From: Pisolithus tinctorius
Taxonomy: Eukaryota; Basidiomycota; Agaricomycetes; Boletales; Pisolithaceae
Length of the DNA stretch: 64,000 nucleotides
Assembly (NCBI GenBank): GCA_024663395.1
Contig: JANFAH010000002.1
Coordinates: 1 to 64,000 of the forward strand
Direction of reading: 5' to 3'
Shown: in pieces, positions 33,842-45,445 of the stretch
How positions within the stretch are numbered: position 1 is the stretch's first letter
Layout: each line of letters begins with the position of its first letter
Notes under the pieces: generated by a model
What the model was told of the DNA's origin: nothing
The model's input: only the letters and a program-made list of their open reading frames with translations
Database searches by the model: none
Position numbers and translations under genes: made by a program

Positions 33842-34608
33842 CTGCCGATCTCACCCTTTCACTTACCCTGCTGCCTTCTCCCTCTTGGCCCTTTCCTCCG
33901 CGTTTCGTTGCTCTCGGTGGCATGCTTGTTAGATCGTGTGTGATGCGATGATGGTTGTTGGTGGTAGCGTTCGATGTCTCGAAATTTTGTATCTATGTCA
34001 CTCATCATGTCACATCCCTTCGTCACGCATTCCAGGCCCTCCCCTCATTTGCGCTATTCACCTCAGGTCTATTTTAATACACTTGTGCTATTTATATCTC
34101 ATAACCATCCTCCTCTACAATTTCCTTGGTTTCTCACATTATACCCTATTCATCCTGTTCTTCCATCACGCAAATCCATGGTGCCCATCATTCGCGTCAC
34201 GTGCATACTTTTTCTTTGTTCCATACTTGTCCATATTGTCAGTGTAGTCACTTGTCTCCCACGTGTGTGTCAGATTCCTTATCTATCCATTCGCGCAATT
34301 CATCTCATTGCTTGATTTGCATATCATGTATATCTCCTCGGGCTCCCATTCACATATCAGTTTTCCTCTTATCAATCCACATCTCCTCCACTCCATGTTG
34401 TTTTTTTATTGTATATGAACCATCATCACTACTATCATCACTTTATTTCTATTCTTGTCCATCCATTTGCGCAATTCATACCACCATATGATTTGCGTGT
34501 TTGCGCTATTTTCATGACACAATGCTACTCGAGCCTACTTTGACCCTAACCCATATTAGCAAAATCCCTTAGAATGCTCTTCATCTTACTGTTGCAGGAG
34601 ATGAATGC
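33842..34608. promoter_or_regulatory. Divergent intergenic region between ParB-like and JmjC genes
   Basis: No gene seen in 767 bp. It is rich in CATCATC/TTCATC pyrimidine runs and carries more GCGCAAATT...GATTTGCG arms (34290-34320 and 34466-34505). Both flanking genes start outward from here, so their promoters must lie inside. An upstream non-coding exon for the JmjC gene ending at the TTGCAG acceptor near 34597 is possible. Confidence 0.5.
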
Positions 34609-36901
34609 ATGGTTGCACCTTGCCCCATCAATGGGATCCGGCTGCTGGCTAATGATACATCCTATCCCCACTACCTCACATCCATGGAAGTGGAACTTCG
34701 CCGAATCAGATTCCAGCACCCCCCAACGAATGCTGACATCCTGCGGCTCGTGGGGATGCAATTTTCTGATCCCAAATCCAAATCCCAGGTATGTGTGCGA
34801 TCTACACAACTCTGAGGATACATGCTGATGATGACAGGATTTGGAGAAGCAGGGCGAAGGTGTCATTGGCGGGGCTCGAAAGCCACCTGCAGAGGCTACA
34901 GTCCCTATGCAAGAAGCTGGTAGCCGATTGCGGAAGAGAAAGGCAAGAGATGTAGGTGGGACTGGATCGAGGAAATTGGACGATGAGGAAGTCAAGGGTG
35001 CCCCGATTGCATCCACGTCAGCAAGCAGAAAGGGTAAAGGAAAGGAGGTGTTGAAACCAGAGGGTCACTGCACCACGAACGAGAAAAAAAGACAGAGGAG
35101 TAAGCACTCCGATTTCTTTCCTATTCTTCAAGGTCCTGATCGTATTTACAGCTGAAGATGCCGAACCCATCGCTGAGCGGGTTCCTTTCCTCGATCAAAT
35201 CACCTGCCCGTCGGATACGAAGGTGATTGATTGAGAATCTTTGAATATAAGAACATATGCTCCATGGTTCAGTAAAGTGGTATGTAAATTTGACAGAAAC
35301 TTCGAATCTAGGAGCCGATAAATGACGACCATAGGACTGTGATGCGGTCGAGTACATGTCCAAGGCCGCATCCGCCACTGAATACCAGTATGGACATGGA
35401 CAGACGATGCTAGTGGAGCTGAAGTATGATGGGGACAAGGGCTCACTCGCACAGCTAATCGCCAACATCAGCGATTCACTGTCGAGGGGATGTGCAGTGT
35501 TGGTCAGGGGATGGAAGCCGAATAATCCACCCCTTGACTTCACTTGTGAAGACATTCGCTTCTTCCGCCCGACGATATCACAGGAAGTCGTCGTTCAAGG
35601 TATGGATATCATCGAATCGCTAAAATTCATATCGCTAAAGGTAATTAGATGCATTAAAGCGTGCAGAGCAGCAGGAGGCAAAGGGGGGGCCAGACATGAG
35701 CAAAGTTTTTGAAGTGCTCAGCGGAGTAAAATTCATCGAGCTTGCAGACGATGAAAATACATGCATGAACCTCCTCGACTTTCCAAATACCCAGCCTGAG
35801 GTTCCCATATTCCTCAGGTATGTCATCGCTTGGAACTCGTATTAAGATTCTTTGGATGCTGAGGAATGCACCAGGCAACTATCTGACAATGTAAACGCAA
35901 AGACCATGACCATGAACGATGTTCATCTCCCCCATTCTGGTAAGAACACGGGAAAATCATATTATGGCGTGCAGGCGGTCCTGGGGGATGTCGAACGACT
36001 TCGTGGATGGGATCTACTGACGCATGGGGGTTTTGTCATGTACCCTCACCATGATGCGGCGGGGCTATGCACATACATCACTGTACAGTCCAGCAGCAAG
36101 ATATGGGGTTATTTCGACACCCCTGGAAGTCAGGATGCAAGCAGAGAGAATCTATTCAAGGCCTGGGACGATATTTTCGCTGACAACGTCAATCTTAAGT
36201 TCCGCAAGTATCCTCTCAGGACCGTTCATCTTCAACATGGAGATACTCTGTATGATTTTTATTCCCAATTCCCGAGTGCGCTCTTATGATTAATGACACC
36301 GGAACAGGATTCAGCCTCCCGGGGCTAACCACATGGTGTACACTCCGCAGAATGGCCTCACATCCGGGGGTCATTTCCTTTCATATTCTACCATGCATCT
36401 CACGGAGATCGCAATCAATTACGACTGCTCAAAGGTCCCTGAAGGCGAACGGACCGTGCGCGGGCTGGCAGGCACTAACGCAGTGCATCCAGCGATACAT
36501 CGCATCATCGTATGGATGGTACTGGCCCTTCCAACGATGGCGAAGGACAGAACGAGTACGTCATATGTCATATCTATAAAATACATTTTCCCAGCAAAGA
36601 TTTCCCTCCACCAGGGACATTTTACCGCAGGCCATTGCTGGCCATGATTTCACTGATAGAGAGCAAGAAAGGAAAGTACAAGTCAGCAGAAGATGCAGAT
36701 CATATGCCTGCCATGGATGAGAGGGATAACATGAGGAAAGAGATAGCCAATGAATCGGAAGCGGCGAAGAAAATAATCTTGCATCTCAAGAAGGCCCTTC
36801 AGGTAACGGATGCCGAAAGGGAACTGGAGACGGGTTCATGGTGGGATCGTGGATCGGTATGCGAACTCTTCGACATCTTCGAAAAATACAAATCTGCATA
36901 G
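34609..36901 (+). CDS. JmjC-domain protein (Fe(II)/2-oxoglutarate oxygenase fold)
   Basis: Exons joined by eye (first three 34609-34788, 34838-35099, 35152-35222) give: CPINGIRLLANDTSYPHYL, an NLS-like RLRKRKARDV, SKAASATEYQYGHGQTMLVE, a segment with GCAVLVRGWKPNNPPLDF, then the JmjC core. The core has MYPHHDAAG (HxD iron ligands), TYITVQSSSKIWGYF (2-oxoglutarate lysine), HLQHGDTL, and, after an intron, QPPGANHMVYTPQNG (distal His) and GGHFLSYSTMHLTE. A C-terminal helical tail with KKIILHLKKAL ends at 36901. All three metal ligands and the lysine are present, so catalysis is plausible; histone demethylase or other hydroxylase activity cannot be told apart. The junction near 35222-35350 is unresolved, and the start may lie in an earlier exon. 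Confidence 0.75.
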
Positions 36902-36944
36902 CGTAGTTAGGTATATTATCTGATGCATTTTAGTTGTATTACCA

Positions 36945-39030
36945 GACATGAAATAGACCTAGGAGAGTCAAGGAAAGATCATCAGTGCACTTGAAACAGG
37001 TCTCATGGTGTCCCAGTCAATGTGGACAGGGGCTTCAGTCCTGGAACGATGCTAGTTGGTGTTCGTCAGTGTTCGTCGGTGTTCGTCGGTGTTCGTCCTG
37101 CTGTACGGACCTGTGAATGTCAAAATAAGGTTGATTGAAGTGGTCCTAGGGGGGACGAACACCACTTCAAGCGATCCAGCATGCCCCGAGGGGGAGTGGT
37201 CAGATGGGAACATTGGTATGTTATACTATGTATTTTATTTGTATTACAAGACATGCAATAGACCTAGGGGAGTCAAGGAAAGATCGTCAGTGCACTCGAA
37301 ACAGGTCTCAGGGTGTTCCAGTCAATGTGGACAGGGGCTTCGGTTCTGGATCAATGTTCGTCAATGTTCGTCGGTGTTCGTCGGAGTTCATCCTGCTGTA
37401 CGGACCTGTGAATGTCAAAATAAGGTTGATTGAAGTGGTTCTAGGGGGGTCGAACACCACTTCAAGTGATCCAGCATGCCCCGAGGGGGAGTGGGGGAGT
37501 GGTCAGACGGGAACATTGGTATGTTATACTATGTATTTTATTTGTATTACAAGACATGCGATAGACCTAGGAGAGTCAGGGAAAGATGGTTAGTGCACTC
37601 GAAACAGGTCTCGGGGTGTCCCAGTCAATGTGGACAGGGGCTTTGGTTCTGGAACGATGTTAGTTGGTGTTCGTCAGTGTTCGTCGGTGTTCGCTGGTGT
37701 TCGTTGGTGTTCGTCCTGCTGTACGGACCTGTGAATGTCCAAACAAGGTCGATTGAGGTGGTCCTAGGGGGGACGAACACCACTTCAAGCAGCCCAGCAT
37801 GCTCTGAGGGGGAGTGGTCAGATGGGAACATGGGTATGTTATGAGATGTACTTTAGTTGTATTACCAGACGTGCAATAGACCTAGGAGAATCGGGGAAAA
37901 ATGATCAATGCATTCCAAACAAGTCGCAGGGTGTCCCAGTCAATGTGGACAGGGGATTCGGTTCTGGAGCGATGTTCGTTGCTGTTCGTTGTTGTTCGTT
38001 GGTGTTCGTCATGCTCTACGGACATGTAAATGTCCTAGCAAGGTCAGTTGCAATTGATCTAGGGGGGACGAACACCACTTCAAACGGTCCAGCATGCCAC
38101 GAGGGAGAGTGGTCAGATGGGAACATTGATATGTTATCCGATTGATTTTATTTGTATTACCAGACATGCAACCGACCTAGGGGAGTCTGGGAAAGATGAT
38201 TAATGCGTCCCAAACAAGTCACCAGGTGCTCCAGTATGTTACTAACGGCCATCCATGCTGGACCAATGTTCGCAAGTGTTCTCCCGTGTTCGTCGGTGTT
38301 CGTCATGGTGTACGGACCAGGACATGGTACTACACGGCCAAGGCAAGTGGGACCGTATGGACGAACACCATTCCAAGTGGGCTAGCATGCTCCGAGGCAG
38401 GGTGGCCCGGTGGGCATACTGGTATACTCTCTGATGTAGATTCTCTATTTCATTGTAATACGTGCAGTAATATAGAAATGCAAGAATCTGGGAATGATGA
38501 TTAATGTGCTTGAACCAGTTCCAAGGGTCTCCCAGCATTCGGACACAGTCTGGATAGGGGCTTTGGTAAGGGGTTGATGTTCGCTGGTGTTTGTCTGTGT
38601 TTTCTGTGGTTCCCCATATTGTACGGACCTGTACCTATCTACCTGAGCGCAGGGCAAAAGGGTGCCATGGTACGAACACTGTTTCAAGTGGTGCAGCATG
38701 GTCTCAGCAGGGGTGGTCGGGTGGGCACACTGATAGAATATCCGATGTAATTTATTTGTATTACATGAAAGTCGATCGACATACCAGAGGCTGCGAATGA
38801 CATTCCATCTGCTCCAAAACGAGTCACAGGCTGTCACTGTCAATTTGGACAGGGGCCATGGCGCTGGATCGATGTTCGCTGGTGTTCGCTGGTGTTCGCT
38901 GGTGTTCGTCGATGTTTGCCATAGTGGATGGACCTTGAGACGACTCTATCAGGTCAATGCAAATGGATTCAGGAGGATGAACACCATTCCAAGTGGTCCA
39001 GCATCATCTCTTAGCGGGGTGGTCAGCCAT
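36945..39030. repeat. Satellite array, ~305 bp unit, about seven copies
   Basis: GACCTAGG(A/G)GAGTC recurs near 36957, 37261, 37566, 37877 and 38175, with more diverged units to 39030. Each unit has one to four GTGTTCGTCG copies, GTACGGACCTGT, and a GGGGGGACGAACACC segment. The arms GGTGTTCGTC and GACGAACACC are exact reverse complements about 75-95 bp apart. Similarity falls steadily toward the right end. No coding function is apparent. Confidence 0.88.
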
Positions 39031-39180
39031 GCTGCATACACTCATATATTGCTGACATCATGTACCATGTATTCTACACATCATGTACATGCACAAAGAA
39101 GCTGTTGTTAACCTGTCGTTACGAGTGTATGGGTATCTTCCAAATATTAAACGGTGCCATATATGTCATCGTACGTGGGG

Positions 39181-41237
39181 TTATGCTATGCAGTATACAT
39201 TAGTGATCGATCTGACCCATTTCTCGAACAGCTTTGCGAATGTGTCCGCCATGATTCCTCCGGTGTTGTTTATGTTCCAGAATAGCCAGAAGCTCGTCGT
39301 CGGAGTACGTTCCACCTCGTTGACAAAGTATCCCAGCCGTAGCTTTGGGCTCATGCCATCTGGGGCCATGATCCCGATATCCATTCGACAAAACAATGAC
39401 ATGGAAGGTCGTGCGCCACCGACCCTCGTTTCTCGTGCGACTAGTTCTCCCCAGGCTTTTAGCACGAAGTTGTTGAACTCGTCCATCGCTCTCTGTCTTG
39501 TTTCGATATCTCCCCTTTGCAGATTCACGATCTTCTTCCTCCGTTCAGCGATGCTTAGCGACTCATCCTTCCTGTTGGCGAAATCCAGTTCTAAGTACAA
39601 TAAACATGACAAGTGTTAAGTTCGTGACTGGGGCGGGGGTCGAAGGTTAAAGGCCGAGCGCCGGGGGCAACAACCCTTGGTCTTAGCTCGTGCGCTAGAC
39701 CCTTGCGCAAGCCAGGTTGAGGTCAGAGAAAGCCGAGGGGATCAGGAGCGAAAGCCGAGAGTCAACTCGGGCTTAAGCTAGGGACTTGGGGGTGAACTAA
39801 GTTGATATTCAGACTGAGGAACTAAGTACAACGTACGTAGAGTATATATACCGAAGACCGGCAACCCGAAGGCCGATGTTACCGGTGAGGGACTAAATAG
39901 CTGTGCAAGGAACTAACTAAAGGTTAAACGAGAAGGCGGGGATCGGAGAGCCGAAGACAGACACTGCCCCGGCACAAGCGAGGGCGGTACAAAGACTAAC
40001 TAGAAAAGTATAGTAAGAAAACAGACCTTGTCTCGGCGTTCGGCATTGACCCGGCGTTCAGTACCTAAGACCGAACCGTGGGTTTCTCGGTATGTGACAA
40101 CAAGAGTGCATCATACCATATTTTGCCCGCCTCCTCCAATGACAGAAAACTTGTGACCGGGATTCCAGACCAGCCGCCATTGTTTAACCGATGTGTATGT
40201 GTGACAGACATGATCTGCCCTCCGACTATGATTACCCGCCACTCCCCAAGGAACACCAAGCTTGGGATATATTGTTGGGCGATCCATACCTCGTCAGAGT
40301 CCTCGTTCATGTTATTCCTGAGATGGGCCCAGGTGCGGCTTGATTTCGGGGCGGTTGGAAGTATCACATGTTTGCCGCAGTCGCTGTGACTCCGCTTCAG
40401 GACGTAGGCATCGTCAATAGGGTCCCCATCGCTAATAATATGCATTTCCGGTACTGCCCATCTTTGGATACCTGAAATTGCCTGCAGGTGTGCCAGGGTC
40501 TCCCACTTGACTGCAGCAGTCCGGACCTGATCTGGTGGGGGCCAAAACTGTACTTGACGGCTGAGAAGTGCGAAGTGATTTTCGTATGTGCGCAGTTCCA
40601 TCTCGTCGAGGCCATACGGGTTTCCTTTGCATCTGAAGGCCATATCGGAACCATGCCTCTAGGGTGCGATTGTAATTTCATCACTCACCGGAAATCGATC
40701 GTGTAGTCGATGCCTCCAATTATACAGTCCATCCATACGAGCTCATTCCATTTAGATTGCTGGCTGATCGGATCGAGTACGACGGCCTTGAAGTCTGCCC
40801 ACTTCATGTACTTCAGCTTGAATGCATTACCGTCGTTGTACTCCTCCATGTTCATTGCCAACCAAAGCTGCGATGCATGCATAAACAGACCGAACTGTAC
40901 CTGTGGATGAAAAGGGGCCTACCCATTCACTGACCACCACCTTCACGCCGTCTCTGCTTTCCGATAGTTTGTATACGAATTTTCCGAGCTCCTTGATAAC
41001 CTCATATTGGTGAGGTTTTATACAGCGGGTCGCCCATCCTAGATCTTCCTTTGCCTCATTCTTGGATTTCACCTCGCGGCTTGGGTCTGGGATGTAGAGG
41101 ATATCGAGTGGTGTATCTTTCGACGTAGACCCCTGCGAATGAAATGGGTATGGCGATGTGAACGAGAATGCCGATGGAGAGCTAGAAATACGGCTCTCTA
41201 TTTCTCCCATTGCTGATGGAGATCTTGAGATCGCCAC
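39181..41237 (-). pseudogene. ATP-grasp-like gene split by a solo LTR
   Basis: The 5' part encodes GEIESRISSSPSAFSFTSPY, CIKPHQYEVIKELGKFVYKL, and (after introns ending near 40900 and 40650) FKLKYMKWADFKAVVLDP. It then reads as an ATP-grasp fold: DAYVLKRSHSDCGKHVILP (nucleotide-binding Lys and loop), EVWIAQQYIPSL, GEWRVIIVGGQIMSVTHTH. After the LTR it resumes with ELDFANRKDE, MDIGIMAPDG and LGYFVNEVERTPTTSFW, the metal-ligand region (x-N-E), stopping at 39181. Without the 486 bp LTR and one target copy, the frame runs straight through (WYDALL then SCLLYLELDF). ATP-grasp enzymes join carboxylates to amines or thiols using ATP; the substrate here is unknown. The N-terminal exon is uncertain. 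Confidence 0.65.
39614..40099. mobile_element. Solo LTR with 5 bp target duplication (ACAAG), copy 2
   Basis: Starts TGTTAAG, ends TATGTGACA, with perfect ACAAG direct repeats at 39609-39613 and 40100-40104. The 486 bp are homologous over their length to 13188-13663, sharing CCCTTGGTCTTAGCT, GGTGAACTAAGTTGATATTC, ATATATACCGAAGACC and GAGGGCGGTACAAAG. It lies inside the coding region of the ATP-grasp-like gene. Confidence 0.93.
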
Positions 41238-41240
41238 CGA

Positions 41241-41867
41241 TCACCCAGCAGATGATGAAGGCCTAGAAGGCCAATATGGGCCACTATTATGGGTAAATGT
41301 ACTTAGCCTGGATGGACCTGCACCTGCACATGATGCTGGCGATCCGGATGTGGACCTCAACGCAGAGTATGTTGACATGTGGATGGACGGACCAGGATCG
41401 TTCCATCCTGGTGGCAAAGTTTCCCCATCTTCCATCACTATGTCCTCATCACCCGCAGTGGATGTTGGTCTGAGGATTTTTAGTTGCTGTGCTGAACTCT
41501 CCAGATATCGGGCCACTCACAGAAATAATGATTCCATCCCAGGATCCAGGGGCAGCCCAAGTCTCCTGAGCTCCCCTGCAGATTCAAATAAGGAGAGATG
41601 ATCGATAAGCTCTCTCCGGGTAGCTTCTCGCGCTTTTCCAGATCGCCCGACATTATTATTTGAAAGCGCGATATATCCTGGACATGTATCCATGCAATTT
41701 AAGTGTGAATTGTGCGTTTTGGCATGCCGCAGGCACGATCCCCCTTCTTTCTTCCAAACACCCCGGCCGCCAGATTGACATACCGCACCATTACAGGTAT
41801 GAATGCAGACTTCATAGCCTGCCATTGCGACATGCTGTTTTTGAGCCTTTGGCATGATTATCTTCAT
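41241..41867 (-). CDS. Putative exons of an uncharacterised small protein
   Basis: The frame from 41867 (MPKAQKQHVAMAGYEVC) contains six cysteines in CIHTCNGAVCQ and CLRHAKTHNSHLNCMDTC and ends near 41520 at GMESLF. A GTGAGT...CCTCAG intron joins in phase to LPTSTAGDEDIVMEDGETLP, an acidic/Pro-rich stretch. Whether it is its own gene or the 5' part of the ATP-grasp-like gene downstream is not settled because no clean splice between them was found. No known domain recognised. Confidence 0.35.
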
Positions 41868-41995
41868 GTCTCAGTGTAGGTATATGGTACAGTACACATT
41901 CTAATCGCCTCGTGAGGTGTGCATCTTGATTACATAAGCAATCGATGGCCATATAGACTAAGGATCATCGATAGATTGGTGGATCTACACTCGTC

Positions 41996-42888
41996 ATGGC
42001 CACCCAGTACTTTCCATCCTCTTTGGGCTCTGTTAGCGAGTCCAGGATCGAATACGTGCTGGAGATCGATCGTAGCGTGCGATTGGCTGCAGGGAACGAA
42101 TCTAGCTGGACATCGCAAGTCATCGGTGACACGGGAGACATAGTCGCACAGCTCCCGGCCCATTACTATGAGCACCTACAAGCATTCTTCTGGAGAGAAA
42201 AGGCGATAAGGCTGGTACTCCAGTTCCAGGAGGAGCTCGAGGTTCAAGACCGGCTCAAGACTAATCTAACCTTGATCCTCGTTTATATGGACAGGGTCTT
42301 CACTCAGATTGTCAGGGAAGCCAAATCAACCAAGAGGGATGCTCGTGTGCCCGACTGGCGCAGCCCTACATTCGGACAATTACATTCTGATCGAATATCA
42401 CGTGGAGCGTCATGAACCAGAGATGGTCAGGGAGTATAGGCGGAAGAACAACTACAACATCAACATGCAGAGCATCGATGACATCAGTAAGCCTTTCCAC
42501 TCGATTCTCCTCCCGTTCCGGCCATGGACTGCCATATCACATAGACTGGCATGCACACGAGGACACCCTCGGCGAGATCTGGTATGGAAGTGCCACTCAG
42601 TTCAAGATGGAGGAGAAGGACAAGACTCTGGATGTTGCACACAGGCTGCTGGATGTTATGGTTGAATTTTATGATCCCGTCGTGGAGGAGGATCCCGATT
42701 GTGAGTATCACAGACATGCCTTTCTTACAACACCGATTTTTATCTTCGACGCAGTTGGATACACGTATAAAGAGCACTTGGAGGAGGCAGGGGAAGTGAA
42801 ACCGCTCAAGAGGCACATGCCGGGGCCCAGAGTATTCAAGCGGGTGAATAAGAAGGGGCCTGTGCTGCCTGACGACGAGGAAGTTTAG
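41996..42888 (+). pseudogene. Family A member 1, frameshifted
   Basis: Starts MATQYFPSSLG, like the intact paralogue at 51399-52426. Three exons: 41996-42486, 42545-42700, 42755-42888, with introns at the same positions and phase (1) as the paralogue. At about 42374 an extra G breaks the frame (TF then DNY), giving an early stop near 42413. In the other frame the family core continues: DNYILIEYHVERHEPEMVR, later DTLGEIWYGS, LLDVMVEFYDP and GYTYKEHL. The tail (PGPRVFKRVNKKGPVLP) differs from the paralogue. A sequencing indel cannot be excluded. Function unknown. Confidence 0.7.
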
Positions 42889-43159
42889 GGTCCCGACTTT
42901 GTAGATGGCTTTTAGTGCCCTGCCGCGATTTCATTTCAATATACCGTATTTTCGCAGTCCACCCCACTATATATATATGTATTTTTCGATGACACAGGAA
43001 TGCGATGTGGATACGGTAATGCGATACGTTCAAAGGCGGGTTATCGTAGACAGGAGTAACCCTGACCCTATGCCAGAAGTCCTATTTAGAATATATATGG
43101 CATGGTGTGCCGATCCTCTTCGATCACTTCGATCGATTCGATTAAGCCTCCATCGCAGC

Positions 43160-44101
43160 ATGTCTGACTACTACTGGCAACGATCGCTCCCCACGATCAC
43201 CCAGATGAAATACATTCTACAGATCTACTATCGATCGGAGGAGCTAGCAGATGGTACGATCCGGATAACATGCACGAATCTCAACGAGGAGATAACGGAA
43301 CATCGCACCTTCATTCCCTCCGTCTATTACAAGGCTCTCATCCATACGCTCTGGAGGTATTACCTCCTCATCGATCTCCACGTCCATTTCAAGAAGAACC
43401 CCTACAAAAAGTACACCTGAGTTCCGTCCACATCTCTTGAGAAACATTGTCCTCCTGGACAATGTACTCGAGGCTTTAATTCGCCCGTGCACGTTGATCG
43501 AAAGGAAAGATATCGAAGGTTTCCGATCGGCCAATTTCGAAGAATACCTTTGCACGGAATATCTCGTTGGGTGGCACGATCCAAACTCGGTTAACTACTT
43601 CAGGGCACATTGCCCCATCAATATCGAGAGAATCAAGGACGAGTTTGGTGAGGCTTTTTACGGGTTTCCATTCCAATCCAATTCACTGACATGTATATCA
43701 GAATGGAGCTGGGATGCCTACAAGGAGCGTGTCCCCACAAGGTTTTATGGGGAACGATACGATTGGGATGTGGAAAATATCCCAGATGCTGACTTTACGA
43801 TTCTGTTGGACGAAGCAGTCGAATGGTATTCACGGAAGCCGGACCCAGCATGGAGTAAGTCAGATCTCCTACTTATGCCATGACAATCGGTTGATCATTT
43901 ACATGGGCAGTATCTAAATGGGTCCCATGGGTTGAGATAGATGGGGTGGCTGCCAGCATGGAATCCACAGGCGATGCAGATGAGGGAAATGTGGGGACTG
44001 GAGCTGGGGATGATGAGGTAGGAGGAACTGGAGCTGGGAGCCAGGGTGGCGATGTTCCCATGGGAGGTGTAGAGAACTCTGATCCACCTCCCTCAAACCA
44101 G
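43160..44101 (+). pseudogene. Family B member 1, frameshifted
   Basis: Begins MSDYYWQRSLPTITQMKYI and is homologous to the genes at 50705 and 45445. A one-base insertion at about 43412-43420 (KKY|T then EFRPHLLRN) creates TGA at 43418. Downstream the family core persists: FRSANFEEYLCTEYLVG, WHDPNSVNYFRAHCP, intron GTGAGG...ATCAG, WSWDAYKERVP, EAVEWYSRKPDP, intron GTAAGT...GGCAG, ISKWVPWVE and an acidic Gly-rich linker ending SDPPPSNQ at 44101. Exons beyond that donor are not resolved. It sits 271 bp behind the family A member, same strand. Confidence 0.68.
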
Positions 44102-44456
44102 GTGAGTAGCATGATGTCAGTCAAGTGTCTGTAGCTTATTTATACATTGATGTTACAGCAGAGGCAGAGGAGGCAGCGATGGAGATTCTGGCGTCCCCGC
44201 TGCCTCGAGTTCTGCAAATCCTGCAGGGAATCCAGTGGGGTTCCATCCCAGCCTGGCAAGTCTTTACTCCCGCAACAAGTAGCTGTATCTGTTGTATGGT
44301 ATTTTCTTTGTCGAATGCATTACATTTCATTCTGGGTCGTGGATGTAGCATTATGACGTTTCCCCCTGGCGTGATCTTGTTGGAACATGTTAACAATCGT
44401 TTTACACGTTCTGACGACTGGATGGATGTGGAACATGTAATACATATTGCATATCG

Positions 44457-45445
44457 TCACTGAGACTGCGTCGCCTCCACATCAGCCATGGGCTTTTGAA
44501 TCCTCTTTCCTGGCCGTTCATCTCCTTCCACATCGCTGTCCCCCCTTCCCCGCTTCTGTACTTAATGTATTGAGCCACTGAAACACGTAGGAGATACATA
44601 AAACGACTTGCCTGGGCTGTGGAAGGGAGGGAATGTTGCTCCTCCCCCCCCTGCTCCATGCTTTCGTCCTCCCACTTCACCCACCTGGATACTAGGAATA
44701 TAAGGTCAGAATCAACGAACGTGCCATGGGCATGTCACTCACTCCACTGTGGATCGGGGTTCTGGCCATACCATTCCTCTACTGCATCCCATACTTCTTC
44801 ATAGTCATCATAGGGCAGCTGTTCGATATCCCAGTCGTAATCGGCCCCATCCATCGGTTCAGGGATACGATCGGAATATGCCTTCCAGTCTGAATGAAGC
44901 TGTCAGACTGTATGATAACGATGAAACCATCGGATAACTCACCAAATCCTTCCATTGAAATGCGCTCTATATTGGTCTGGGCAATGAGCTCGGAAGTAGT
45001 TAACAGACTGGGGATCGTGCCGGCCAATCAGGTACTCTGTCACCAAGTATTCATCGAAGTTTTTGGAACGATAATCAGGTAGCTCGGCCAGGGGGACATT
45101 CAGGCAGGGGCGGATGAGCGATTCGATTACATTGTCCAGATGGACGATGTTGCTGATCAGAGTCGGTAGGAATGCCTTGAATTTGTCGCCAGTATTTGTC
45201 TCGAATCGCAAGTACAGCTCGATGAGGAGGTAGTACCTCCACAGGAAGAGAGTTACATGAGTACCATAGAATATGGGGATAAATGCCCGATGCGATGCAG
45301 TGATTTCGTCGTCGTTCAGGTTGCTTTGTTTGATTTCCATAATTGCCCTGTTGCCAGGCACCGGATGTAACGTGTACCAGACCTGGGTGATGTAGTCCAT
45401 TTGAGTATCCGTAGCTTTGGAGGGTTGCCAGTAGTAGTCAGACAT
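44457..45445 (-). pseudogene. Family B member 3, frameshifted and shortened
   Basis: Starts MSDYYWQPSKATDTQMDYI. The core reads LFLWRYYLLIELYLRFE, IVHLDNVIESLIRP, FDEYLVTEYLIGRHDP. At about 44976-44983 one extra base in CCCAG shifts frame just after NYFRAHCP; the correct frame continues NIERISMEGF to a GTGAGT intron, then DWKAYSDRIPEPMDG, VEEWYGQNPDPQW, a GTGAGT intron, ISRWVKWEDES. A GC-donor intron leads to a short QKRGRGDSD basic tail and a stop at 44457. Unlike the B gene at 48.4-50.7 kb it lacks the long C-terminal half. Confidence 0.65.
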
